64,000 bases of DNA. It comes from Ottelia alismoides (taxonomy: Eukaryota > Streptophyta > Magnoliopsida > Alismatales > Hydrocharitaceae). The position numbers were made by a program, and so were the translations under genes. Shown here one piece after another: positions 46,312 through 57,898 of this stretch (positions are counted from its first letter, which is position 1; each line of letters starts with the position of its first letter). The stretch is from NCBI GenBank assembly GCA_037367405.1, contig JAZKJV010005550.1:186001-250000 (forward strand). The letters are read 5' to 3'. Below the pieces are notes generated by a model that ran no database searches, was not told the DNA's origin, and worked only from the letters and a program-made list of their open reading frames with translations.

Positions 46312-49300
46312 TGCTTAGCGATTCCCTGCGGTAATTTACATGAATTATTGTTTCAAATATAATGATATTTGTCATTTCGTTGTAAGTGGGAAATCAGAAT
46401 CAATCAAGAAAATTACCACAATTAATCAATCAATTTTATTCGAGTGGTTTTATGTTTATTTTACTTGGGCAAGTCCCATGGTCGAACTCAAGGAGGCAAA
46501 GAAACAACTTAGAATTATGTCTATCGAATTTCGTGTGTGATTTTCGAGGCAATTTTTTTGTATTTTTAATACAATTTTGGAATGCACATGCAAATGTAAA
46601 TGTCGCTAATTTTTAGGAATAAAATGCAATTTTCAGTTAAACATAGTCAACAAATTATGAAACTTGACCTAGATGTAAATAATGGTGAAATATATGCACT
46701 ATATTATTTTGGAATTTTTGGATGCAAGATGAATAAATAATGAATTTATGAATGCAAATAAAAGATTTCTAATAATTAATTATAACAAATATTAAATCTA
46801 CTCATTTTCAAGTGATATCTAAGATATATCACTAGGTAATATTTCTTAGAATAATCCTAAAACTTAAAAATGTTGAATTTAATATTTACAAAAAATTAAT
46901 TAATGAAATACAAAAAATGATTTTTATAGAGAAAAATATGCATGCAAATGCAATTCTTTTTGGGCATGATGTCAAATACAATTAATTCTACTATCCATAA
47001 TTTTTTTGGCAATTTTTGGACTATGTTCAATTAATTATAAATTTCTAAGTGCAAATTGGGCAAAGTATGCCAGATTCCACAAGAATAATTATTATTAAAT
47101 AACCACAACTTGTAAAAATATAAAAATCATGCCATAATATAGATTTTTAATTGAGTACACAATGCTATTTTTGAATAATTAAATGATGCAATAAATAGAC
47201 TCAAAATAATCAGATAACACATAGTTCTATTTGCAAATTACAATAAATAAAATAACTAAATTATACAGTGGAAGGACTTGAATGTAATAACCTATTCCTT
47301 GAGAGGTTTTCTGCAAAATTGCCAAGGAGTCACATTCATGTCACGCGACCCTTGGGAGGCGAGGTCTCTCTGCAAATCGGTGATCCTCCAGGGGGCGCCC
47401 AGTAAATTTCCAAGAGGAGCACGTGCACTACACGTACCCCCTTGGGCGGGTGGACCTGGTCGCTGAGCGGAGATTCTCGAGTGGGGTTCATAGTAATTTT
47501 TCAAAGAGCGTCCCCTACCTCACGTGCATTTCTTCCTTGATTTTGATGCCAGGTAGTGGACGGGCGGAGCACTCGGCTGCTGGAGGCAGAGTAAATGAAT
47601 TCGAAGGCATGACTATGCTGGATAGTGGACCTGGAGTTTTTAATGATAGGCTCCAGGTGATGCGTTGATGAAGAAGAGGTTGCCGGTGTGTCGATGAGGA
47701 AGACAAATCCTTCTGACGATCTAAGAAGTGCGATATAGCGATGGAGGATAGAGAAGCTCCTTAGCAAGGCTGACAATCGAACTGTTGGGGTCGAGGGAGA
47801 GCGTGGAGGTTCTTTGGCGATCATTGGCTATAGGAGGAGGTTAACGAAGATGTCGGATATGCGGTGTTGGAGATTTGAAGGCGGAGTGGTACAATGGGTA
47901 GCGAGATGAATCACGTTACAGGGGCGAGGTGGAAGGCATACGTGGGCTCCACAGTGCAGAGCGTTGGCTGGAGCAAGAAGCGGCTGATGGGGGCTGGACT
48001 ACTACAAGGCTGAAACGAGGCCAAGAGCCTTGGACCTCATCGTGGAGAGATGGAAGTCGAGCTGTCACCACCGGCCTCGTCTCTTTGCTAGGTGCTAACA
48101 AAGGATGGAGTGATATGGGGGCCGACGATGGCTTTTTATAGGATGAGGGTTCGGAGGTAGCGGCGACGTGGTATATGGGAGGTCTCTATTGAGAGGAGTT
48201 GATGATCCTAAAGATTGGAGGGGGATTTGGGGATTTACGAGATGGATGAAATTACAGTAGGATAGATTCACGATATTGAGGGGGAATGAATATGGGATTG
48301 GCGGTGGTGGTAATCGGGAAGGAGGCGGCGGTGATCAAGATATGCGGAGGGGCGGCGATGCAAAAGAGGAAGGTGGCCGGAGATCAGGGGAAAGCAGAGA
48401 TTTCATGGGTGGCAGTTCCCAGAAGGGGAAGCGGTGGCGTTATTAGTGGAGGGCAACACAATTAGGAAGGCAACGGTGCACGCCGGCCAGATTTGGAATG
48501 TTGGGGGAGTAGGTGATCGCATGTGCGCAACACATGCGGGGTTTTTTTAAATGAAATATAATTAATCTAAAAATGGCTGACACGTAAAATTCAGAAATAA
48601 AAAGAAAAGAAAAAATTAAAAAGAAATAGCAAATGACCTCGGATCACGAAAGTTGCTCGTTTCGATGAGATCTACAACTTTCATGAAGGGGCCAAAACCA
48701 AAATAGGTCATTTGTGCAAAGTGAAATTTTTGGTGGTATTCTATGTGTATAAAATACTATATTTTTTTGTTTTATATTTTTCTTTTTAAAATAAGATAAA
48801 AATCCAAAAAAATGAAAAATTCAAAGATAAATATTTACACATTAATCTATTTTTGGATTTTTATTAATTAGAAAAGTGAATAAATAAAACACATAATGAA
48901 AACGATAATTTTTATACAGACTGTTAGTTTCTTTGATTCAAGTAGAATTTGGATTTGAATTTTTGACATTTTAGTAAAACTTTTATAAAAGAAAAATAAT
49001 GAAAAAGAAATAAAATAAAATGAATTAATTATGTTCATAAAATAATTGGCTAAAATCGAGTAAAATACAATATGTACCAAAATGACCCAAAACCCACCTT
49101 TCACATATGAGCTATGATTCACTTGAACTTGGTCTTGTTTTGAAGGTAATTGAATGTACATTAGTTCAAAAGTGAGTAGTATCAAATTAGAACACCGTAT
49201 GAGGAAGATATTAGCGTGTTAGTCCGATCATTCTGAAATTAGGGTTCGGGTTTCTGGTCTGCTTATTTATGTTAGTATTTTTTTGTATTTTTCATTTATT

Positions 49301-49571
49301 CTTGTTGGTAATATGTACACAGTGGAGATGGTTTCAAGTCATTTGGAGTTAGCATGAAATATTTAAAAATAAGAGAAGTTAGCTCATTTCACAGGTCAAA
49401 TGGACTGGGATTTCTGGCGCCTTATTTTATACAATTATGCATGATAAAATGCAGTTATTATTTGTATATGCATGAATGCTAAATATGCAGAATAAATAAA
49501 AAAGTGCAAATGAATTTTGGAGATTTGAGCTTAATTAGTCACTTTTAGAGTGATGAATTTGAGATTAATCA
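46312..49571 (-). repeat. Shared LTR between C and C'
   Basis: Its left edge touches the C PBS and its right edge touches the C' PPT, so it is at once the 5' LTR of C and the 3' LTR of C'. Starts TGATTAATCTCAAATTCATC on the minus strand. GC-rich island at about 47320-48560. Confidence 0.85.
48650..48679 (-). repeat. Mid-LTR palindrome, shared C/C' LTR
   Basis: AGTTGCTCGTTTC ... GAGATCTACAACTT, a copy of the GTTGTAGATC palindrome. Confidence 0.75.
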
Positions 49572-49589
49572 TCCCTCTATACTTAAACC
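49572..49589 (-). other. Polypurine tract of C'
   Basis: Minus strand GGTTTAAGTATAGAGGGA immediately before the shared LTR. Confidence 0.8.
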
Positions 49590-50918
49590 ATGCTTGTCCC
49601 CGAGCATCTAAAGAAACGCAATGAGATGAAATGAGATTGGGTTCCATACCAAGACCATGATCAGAAGGTGAAAATGGAGTTAGACCCTACCTTTGGATTA
49701 TTAGTTTGGCGGAACTTCTGTGAGATTTAGGGTTTTAAAATCAACAGCTTCCAAGTTCTACACATCATTGTCACAGTTTTAACTCAAAAGTCATCTTAGA
49801 TCAATCCCCCGCCCAAAGCATACACTGTGAACATTGAACAATCAAATCATGTGTGTGAAAGGTTTTAGCTCTTCCCATCCGGAATGTCAGACTACCCTGT
49901 AAACCCCTCCTCCAATAACTCGTCCTCTAGGAGTCAAATATTTCCTTCTAAGGTCTGTCACGCTGTGTTCACAATCAAATAGAGGGAGAAATTATAAGAA
50001 GTGGAAAAGAACTGGAGGTGACCAGTGTAGTCACTTCTCCTTGTGAAGCTGGTCAATTTAGCCAAGTCTCCACCAAGATCTGCAGGTTTTCTTGAAGCTT
50101 GGACCTTTTTGGTCAAATATTTTTTGGTAGTTGGCTTCTTTCTGTTTGGATTTTTGGTAGCTCTGCATGGATCTTGTTGTGCCCCTACGGATATGGAATC
50201 TTTTTTTCCATACATGTTTTGGGCCTTATAAAAAATTGTGCCCAACCATCCATCCCTTTTTCGAAGCTTTATTTCAACCCATACTCCGGTCTTTAGATGA
50301 CCATGCTACCAGAAAATAAACTCACACATTCTTCCAACACCTCGTCTGAGTAGAGCTAAGTTCATAGAGTGAGAGTACAAATTAATTCCCTATTCAAGAG
50401 TTGTACACAGAATGAGGCAACCGAGTTAGACACTAAGAGTTAAACTCTATAGACTGTCATGCGGAACTCGAAGAATTAAGTCATAGACCTAAAGCTTTTA
50501 AAATCCTCTTTCTCGACGAAGTTCCTCTGAAAATTAGGTGGATTAAGGTCAAGTCCAGACAACTCTCGATTTTTGCTCATAACTCGGTTCAGAACCCAAG
50601 TGCCAGATGCATGAAATGCTGGATGAAGTGCAAATGCATGAAATGCAAATGCATTTTTTTTGAATTTTGTGACTTCTTTCTCGCTTTTTTTGAGATATAT
50701 ATTTCTTAATGCAAGAGAAAGAGAAAAAAATTTGTTTTGTTTTTTTAATGTGAATTTTTTGGTGCAAAAATAATTTTTTGGTTGGATACAGTCAGTGTTA
50801 GTTGCAAAAATTATTTTTTATTATTTATACAAGTTAGTTACCCACCCCATAAATACATATAGACTTACGCAAGGGTACGAGCTATGGGTAAAATATATAC
50901 ACAGTATATATACACCCC
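49590..50918 (-). other. 3' untranslated region of C'
   Basis: Non-coding, closely colinear with the 3' UTR of C. Confidence 0.8.
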
Positions 50919-51265
50919 CCATACTTAGCGAGTGCTATTTCCTCAGAGCACAAGAAGCGTAGAGAAGACATAACTCGGGCTAAGCGTAAGAGAGAGAAAA
51001 GAAAAATATAGATCGACCCACCTCCCTATACTTAGGTTGTGAATAGTATAAGTATAGAAGAAGGGCGAAAAATGAGACTGATAATGGGAAAAGCGGATGA
51101 AGAGAGTATTTACATTGGATATCGGGTCCCCCATTACTTAGGCTCTAGTCAACCTAAGTACGGAAGAAGGGTGGAAATGGGGGGATAGAGAGAAGAAGTG
51201 GATGAGGAGAGTGGTATATACAGATGGCATCGGTCCCCCCTTATACTTAGGCCTTGGCCTAAGTA
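50919..51265 (-). repeat. Stem-loop array of C' (four units)
   Basis: Units start at 50919, 51026 (CTATACTT / AAGTATAG), 51135 (TACTTAGG / CCTAAGTA) and 51244 (TACTTAGGCC/TT/GGCCTAAGTA). Spacing is 107-109 bases. Confidence 0.85.
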
Positions 51266-52517
51266 GAGGAAGAAGATGTACAAGCGAACCGATTGGATCA
51301 GGAAGGAGGGTTGCCGATGATTAAGGAGGTTTATGACAGATCTTTTTGTGAGCATGTGGTGGGAGATCGTAATGATAGGAAGAAGATGAAGTCGATGATT
51401 CCCAACTATCGTAGGATTTATTTTCAGGAAAACCACGTTGGAGAGTAGATGAAGCGTATGAATCAGATGATACCCAACCATTATTGGAGTTATCCTCAGA
51501 AGAATAATACTTGAAGGTGGATGTACTCTTGATATTCTTGTTCTTAAGTTGCTTTATCAAGTTGCGCTTAGTCTTGGGGTCAAGCGATTCTTCTTCAGAT
51601 GGATATTCTAAAGCGCCAGTCTCAGTATGGGCATAAGATATTATTCCAGTATATTTAATTCAACCCGGAGAGTCGCTCTTGAGGAATAGTAGTGAGGGTC
51701 AGGAGCCATCCAATGAGGGTCGATATCTGAATATTTGAGATATGATTTGACTTGTTATTTTCTGAAATTCTCTCCTGGGAAATTATGGAAGGAGCCTTCT
51801 CAGTTAGCGGGAATCTGTAGGTTTCATACTCAACAAATCTTGACTCAGGAATGTAATGCTGGATTGAGTAGATTGCATATTCTTGATTATGATTAGTAAC
51901 TTCCTCATACAGTGGAATCATACAAGGATCATGTGTGTCAATATCATCGGTCCGATCCTCTATATGTGTAGGCTGACCGAAGTAGTGGTAGACTGGTTGG
52001 TCAATAGAGATTTGATCATTAGGGTCAATCCAGTATGATTGATCATTAGGTGCAGGCCGCTCCATACGGTTTGAACGACTCCTCCTATTATTCCCTAACT
52101 TCTAGTCTGGGTGTATTCCTATGAACTGTGGACCTGTCCCAACAAGATCACGACGAAAGAATGAAGACGGTTGGGTTTGGTGTCATGGCTAGTCATGTGT
52201 CTCAAAAGTGATTTGATCTTTAAATGGTCCACGAGTTTCAGTGAGAAATCAGGAATATGATGGTTCAGTCCAGGGTGGCAGTTGATCATGTGTATATGGG
52301 GAAGGCGGGGAATATGAAGAAGTGGAGAATTCAGTCGGATGATCAGAGAAAATTAATTGGAATTGGACGAGTGGGGTGGATTCATCCAAGGGTTAAAGTC
52401 TCCCGCAAATGTTAGAGGATTCTTGACAGAAGAGGGTTTAGATGATTTGGGCTTGGCCGAGACAAATTCATTTTCATAGTACAAATTTGATGGGTACTCA
52501 GACCAATGTCCCGTCAT
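51266..52517 (-). pseudogene. Gag-position frame of C' with a 1.5-kb internal deletion
   Basis: It starts at ATG 52517 (MTGHWSEYPSNLYYENEF), matching C. A 136-codon open stretch (51655-52065) contains DQISIDQPVYHYFGQ, EDRTDDIDTHD and QHYIPESRF. Near 51727 the sequence jumps from the equivalent of C 43990 to that of C 42480, removing the protease. It then continues with ESLDPKTKRNLIKQ and a serine-rich end (51321-51560). Several stops; not functional. Confidence 0.5.
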
Positions 52518-52730
52518 TTTTAAAAAAGGTTGATGAACTAAGTTGGTTGATCTCGGTGCAAGTGCACAGGATACTCACAAGAAAAAACCCAAATTTTTAA
52601 ATCAAGGAGGGAGAGTGATGACACAAGTGTGCAGTTTTTGATCTTCGAACTCGATTTACGCACACCAATGCAAACACAATACAAACCCCAGGTTCACTAA
52701 CTCACACAATAAGGGCCGCAAGTGTTTTGG
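52518..52730 (-). other. Truncated leader of C'
   Basis: Matches C leader 44780-44985 up to 'gggccgcaagtgttttgg', then switches abruptly to the 3' tail of element D. The upstream leader, PBS and LTR are missing. Confidence 0.65.
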
Positions 52731-52835
52731 ATTGATCAAGCCTTGTCTCTACACATGCACAATCGGGGAATCAACTAAGTAACTAATTAGTTGATTACTT
52801 ATTTCTTGAGGACGAGCATAGATTAAGTATAGGGG
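52731..52835 (+). other. Tail of element D with polypurine tract
   Basis: Plus-strand sequence ending GAGGACGAGCAT...TTAAGTATAGGGG directly before an LTR start TGATAAATCC. This is the PPT-proximal end of an internal region and fits the missing end of element D. Confidence 0.7.
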
Positions 52836-55800
52836 TGATAAATCCAAGATTTTTCAGCATTATTTATATATTGTCTCTCTACCTTAAGTAGTTCACTAGC
52901 TATAATTAACAATTAACCTGTTGTAAATAATTAACTCTAATTATTATATTTAAATAGTTGTATTATGGTGCCCATATTTTATATGTTTCTTTGGTTCTAA
53001 AAATCAAATAAAAATAGATTAATATTGTAGATAATTAATTTAACATTAAACATAAATCAAAAATACAAAAATAAGTAAATAGAAAAATTAAGTTTTTACA
53101 CTAAAATACTTATAAAAACATTTCTATATTTATATGATGTATTCTCTCTTTGAATTCTACATAATAGTTGTAGACTTCATCGAGATCTACAACTTCTTTC
53201 ATGAATACTTTTTCTAAATCATTTTCTTATATTTTATTTATATTTCTCTTCAATTGATTCATTTCTATTTCTGATTGGGCCACAAGTTCCAATCATATTT
53301 TACCACCTTAACTGGCCATTTTACACGACCCTCCTACATTGTAGATCATCTGATCTTTTGATCAGACGGTCGTTAGCCGCTCACTCGTGTTCTTGTTCTG
53401 GACCACATGATGCGTCTGATGGGGTGCATCTCAACCACATATCCGCGTCCAACTTTTGGCGCTTCAATCTTGATCTGGCAATCCAGCGACCATCTTCAAC
53501 CTCCCAACTGCATCAGCATCAAGGGGTGCGAATGGTGGAACCGCTGACTTCACCAAATTACCCAATTTCTCCAATCGTCTCTCCAACTAACTTCCACAAC
53601 CAATTCCTTCATCTATCCCCCCCAAACCACTCTAAACACATAGTAACTCCTAACTTAACCTCCCTTCTAACTGGCGGTGTTTCAAACCACCGCCTAGAGA
53701 TGAAAACCATTTGAAAATAAATAAATGTTTTCATTTTGTAAATATTTTAAATAAAATCGTTTTCTAATTTTATTTAATTTACAAATCTTTTCTTTTTCTC
53801 CCGGACCAGTCAGCGCTCGGATACGACTTGTACCCCTTTTCTCATATTATCCCAATCGGATCATGGACCCTTTCGCCCCGATTTCTTCGCTCGATCCTTC
53901 CCCTTGGATCCACGACCCTCGTGGATCCCTAGGGAAGGTCGGATCGACCTCGGTTTGTGTACCCGTGCATGTTCTTCATCGCCTCCTGGGAAGAGCTATA
54001 AATCCTTCATTTCGATCCCCAGCTTATTAGCTCACGCCGCAAGCCCTCCTTTTGCCCTAGAGAGTTTCCCCTTGGTAACAGCTTTCGAAAGCATCCTTTG
54101 GTGGCCGGAGAGAGAGGCTGTAGCCGACGCTCGACGCATGTGGCCAGACCTCCACCGCGTTCGAGCCTCCCTGCCTGCCGCAGCGAGGTTGAGGCGACGA
54201 CCCCCATCGACGTGACCCCCTAGAGCTAATGATCATTCTAGGACCATCAGGTAGACCTCTCTTCATCCCAAGCTCCGATTATATCAGATCTTTCATTTGT
54301 TCCTCCACCGGCTCTGACCTAGTGGTCGAAGCTCCATCAGCCACATCCCCCCGTTCCGATCGACTCCCCGATCCACTGTCATTCTTCTCACGCACCTTGA
54401 TCATCTCGATCTTGGCTATCCAAGCCAAGATTAGGCTAGGTTCCATCCTCCACCATCGTCGGAACCTCCCCTCAACGTTCCCCATCTCTTCCCTTAGTTT
54501 TCATCCAATAACCTTGGCTGGATCCAACCTCCGAGCAGGAGCTTTCACCCTGCAGGTCGCGTTGCGCGTGGAGACCCCCCAGAGCACATCATCCAGCTTC
54601 ACCAGAGCCATCCAAGGTCACCACCACCTTCCCGAAGATCTGACCGGTGGATGCTCCATCTGCCACCGCCACCCGATGCAGAGGAGCGTCGTGAGTCGAA
54701 CCTCTCTTCCTGATCGGTCATCAGATGCCCGGAGTTCCCTTAGTTCTCCGATGAACTTTGCCAGGGGGTGTTCATCCAGGACCCTCCTCCACCATAGGAT
54801 CAACACCACCTGCCAGATTACATCTGGACCGTCCAGCGCCTGCTCTTGTCAGGTCGTTAGTTCTAACATCTAACGGCCTCGTACCTCCCACGTGCACCCG
54901 TTCAGCAAGTCTGTTGGATTCTCCAGGTGCCTTCGTTAGGACCGCTCGCTTCCAGCCAATCAGCGCCAGCCACCTGTCACCCCACGTGAGCCGCATGCCC
55001 AGCCTGGGTAATTTGCTCCCTTTATCCTGTCTTTATTTTATTTGTCGTTTAGTCTTTAAAATAAATATAGTACTGCGGACCATTTTGCATAGATGCCCCT
55101 ACAGTTTTTGATATTTGCTTTTTAGTCCTTCTTGTATGGTTGCACGTGCATCATCACTTGTTTTTTTGGAACATTTGTATGTTTGCCATCAGGTTTAGTG
55201 GATGTTATAAATTGAATCATTAGTTTCCTTATTTACACGTATACCCCTATGTGTGCTATTTTAGGACATGTGTGTTAATTTGTGTGAAAATTGCAGAAGG
55301 CCCTATATACTTTTCATGCTTGTTATTCTTTAGTCCAGGGAACATACTTTCATTGCATTTAAGTCCCGGTGTGCTGTATGGTTTTGATTGGTTGAAATAA
55401 ATATCAAATCTCACCCAAATTTCATGAAATTTGGACATGTGGCTCCTGCCACTGTGTAAAAATTTTCGTGAATTTTAGGGCCCTTTTTATTTTCATTTTC
55501 TTTTCTAAAAAAATTAAAAAATTCTTAAAATTGCTTTTATCCAGTTTTAAAAATCAACTAAAAATACTAAAAACCATCTAAAAAATCCAAAAACATTATT
55601 GAGTGTTTCTTTTGTTGTATTTTCACTTCTATCAAATTTTTGTTGCTTTTGGATTTTATAAAAACCATAAAAATTGAAAAACACTAAAAAAACATAGAAA
55701 ATCATTAAATTTTTTTTTTTAAAAAATGCAATTTTAGTTTCTTTAGTTAGCTTTTTATTTCTTCTTTACAATAAATAGATGCTGGAATTTTATAGGATAT

Positions 55801-56323
55801 TTGGATATTTTTAAATAACCTTTAGATTCTGGCTGCATAGTAGCTTGCATTTTTGTCCTTGCTTTATTTTTATAAAATCAACTAAAAATCAGAAAAATCC
55901 AAGAAAATTAATAAAAACACTTGCATATTTATAAAAACCAAAAATATTTTTATTTCAATTTTCATACTTGTTTTGGTGTGTTAAATAATTATTGGTTTGT
56001 GCCTTTTTGGTTTCCTTTATTCGTTTTTCTTAATTTTAAAAATCACAAAAAAAATTAAAAATATAAAAATCCAACAAAAATATTTTATTTCTTTTATTTT
56101 TGATTCCCGACTACTTCGTAGCCTATACATTCCGTGCTCCTTGTGTTCGTCCCTGGTAGCTATACCAGGTAAAATAAAATAGCGAGACTGCTATTTGACC
56201 TGATTTTTTCGATTTTTATATATTGGTGGTCTTGATTTTTCTTGTTGACTTAGCCTCGCGGTTCGGGTTGCAACGATCCTGATTTACACCTTAACCCGGA
56301 TTGCGGGATTTTCAAGGTCATCA
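52836..56323 (+). repeat. LTR shared by element D (3') and copy 3 (5')
   Basis: Starts TGATAAATCC after a PPT and ends GGTCATCA three bases before a PBS, so it has internal sequence on both sides. It is similar to 31322-34230. A GC-rich island spans 53800-55020; a 214-codon open frame there (54229-54873) has biased composition and no recognisable domain and is not called as a gene. 55450-56230 is A/T-rich filler. Confidence 0.8.
53166..53194 (+). repeat. Mid-LTR palindrome, LTR before copy 3
   Basis: GTTGTAGACTTC ... GAGATCTACAAC, a copy of the GTTGTAGATC palindrome, 330 bases from the LTR start. Confidence 0.75.
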
Positions 56324-56326
56324 GAA

Positions 56327-56344
56327 TGGTGCCGTTACCGGGGA
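56327..56344 (+). other. Primer-binding site of copy 3
   Basis: TGGTGCCGTTACCGGGGA: the tRNA-Asp complement with one C-to-T and one G-to-A change. Confidence 0.85.
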
Positions 56345-57898
56345 GCACAGCTTAAGTCAGCTTTTCGTTTCACGGCTTTTCTTTTTCTTTTATTTTCTTT
56401 GATTTTCTTTTAGTTATTTTCTTTTTATTTTGTTCTTGTTTGTTTTTATTTCTTTTTATTTTATTTTTGTTTATTTTTATTTTTATTTTTATTTTTGCAT
56501 TTTATTTTATTTCATTTTCATTATTATAATAATCTGCGATTGACACATATCTTGTTTGATTTTCTTGCGAGGGCCTGACGATCGAGGGCGGCTTCTTCGG
56601 GAAGCCGACGAACCCGTGGGATTCGGAAGCGACTCTTTTATGTATAGAGCCACAAGAGATTACGAGAGAAGAAAGCAGAGTGTTTGGAAGTGTTAGATTA
56701 GTTTTGATTCAAGACTCTTATTGTTGTAATAATACAGGACCAGAGACACTCTCAAAGACTTGCTGATTTTCGAGGTCTGTTTCACCGAGCACCGGTGTGC
56801 TCGGGGGACCCCACCGCGGTTTTCGTCGGTTTTAGTTTTATCGCTTTTTCTTTTTATTTGATTCTTGAGGATTTAGCCTTAGCTTAGGAATTTATATTGC
56901 CTTGTGACATAACTAATTAGGGCCCAACCTTAATTATCTTGCATGTTCCTATAGACTCAATAATTAGACCTTAATTAATTCATTAATAAAAAGCTAACCT
57001 GGTCACTCGAGGGGTCACCTGCCGCTAGAGGTCGTATACAACATTGGCAGGATCCGTTATGGCAGACACCGATCGGCATCAGAGACCGGACCCCGACCCC
57101 TCCCGTTGACCCGTTAGCTACTAAGCTTCACGTGTAGAAATTTTTGCTTAAGGCCGATTTCCTTGCTGCATCATTTAGATTAGGTTTATTTCTGTCTTTC
57201 AATTATGTGCGGATCATTTTGAATGTAGAGTGCTGGCGACATGTACGCATCCCTTACTCAGCATGCATCATCGTTTTTAGTCGCGCATCGGCTATTTCGT
57301 CTTCTCCCCCTATTTTTGGACTTAATAAAAATCAGGAGAACTGAAAAAATTGTTAGGCATTGTTTGTTTTTGAAAAAGACCTAAAAAAAATCAAAACCAT
57401 AAAATTGGGACTGTTTAAGAAAACTTGGCCTAAAATTCACTTCACCAAAAATTTTGTATTGGGAGAGCAATCCCCTCATTGTATGGTTTGGATGGGCGAG
57501 AGAGTGACACGCACACTAGGATAGAGCCATATCCGACCCTTCTTCAGACTACTAGTTTTGAGCTAGTCGTTCTCTAGTGAGGATCGCTTCGGTCTCTGGT
57601 AAAGCCGATTGCGATATCCTTAACAGAGCGAGCCGATCGGGTAACCGGTAAACGATCAACAGCTTGTACTGGCTGGGAAAGATCTAGCTTGAGATCGAGA
57701 CAGTCTCCTGGGGGCATTGGATTCCCAACAGCTTGCTTAATCGCTCTGATAGACTGTCTTATCACCTAAATAAAAACGACAAGATAAAAGACCGAACCTT
57801 CATGGTCATCAGCTCTGCGTGCGTAGGTGAATCTGGGGTTTTGCTTGACTAATCATGTTTTCTAATCAGATCTCATATGCCTTACTCACCAGATCGAG
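56345..57898 (+). other. Leader of copy 3
   Basis: Long untranslated leader. A T-rich simple-sequence stretch (56370-56520, repeated TTTATTTT-like units) comes first, then 'gcgagggcctg' (56568), the leader stem-loop (56785), 'gcatgcatcatcg' (57262) and 'gggagagcaatcccctcattg' (57460). A possible intron would run from the GT at 57243 to the AG at 57868-57869 (TCTAATCAG, with CTAAT-like branch sequence before it). The inference rests only on position and motif. Confidence 0.65.
56785..56804 (+). promoter_or_regulatory. Leader stem-loop of copy 3
   Basis: CCGAGCAC / CGGT / GTGCTCGG, a perfect 8-bp stem followed by GGGGACC. It has the same loop as at 322-341 but four substituted base pairs. Confidence 0.75.

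Larger units (their letters stand above)
36951..52730 (-). mobile_element. Array C: LTR - internal C - LTR - truncated internal C'
   Basis: On the minus strand the order is C' internal (5'-truncated), PPT, LTR, PBS, C internal, PPT, LTR. The middle LTR is therefore shared by two units, a head-to-tail tandem. The left unit (36951-49571) is itself a full element with two LTRs of 3352 and 3260 bases. C' lacks its upstream LTR, PBS and most of its leader. C lacks RT, RNase H and integrase. The 3' UTR and LTR are close to those of element B, so C is a non-autonomous relative of B. Confidence 0.75.

Noticed and set aside
54229..54873. A 214-codon open frame that could be a gene
   Set aside because: It lies inside an LTR, has Ser/Arg/Pro-biased composition typical of GC-rich chance frames, and no counterpart in the paired LTR region.
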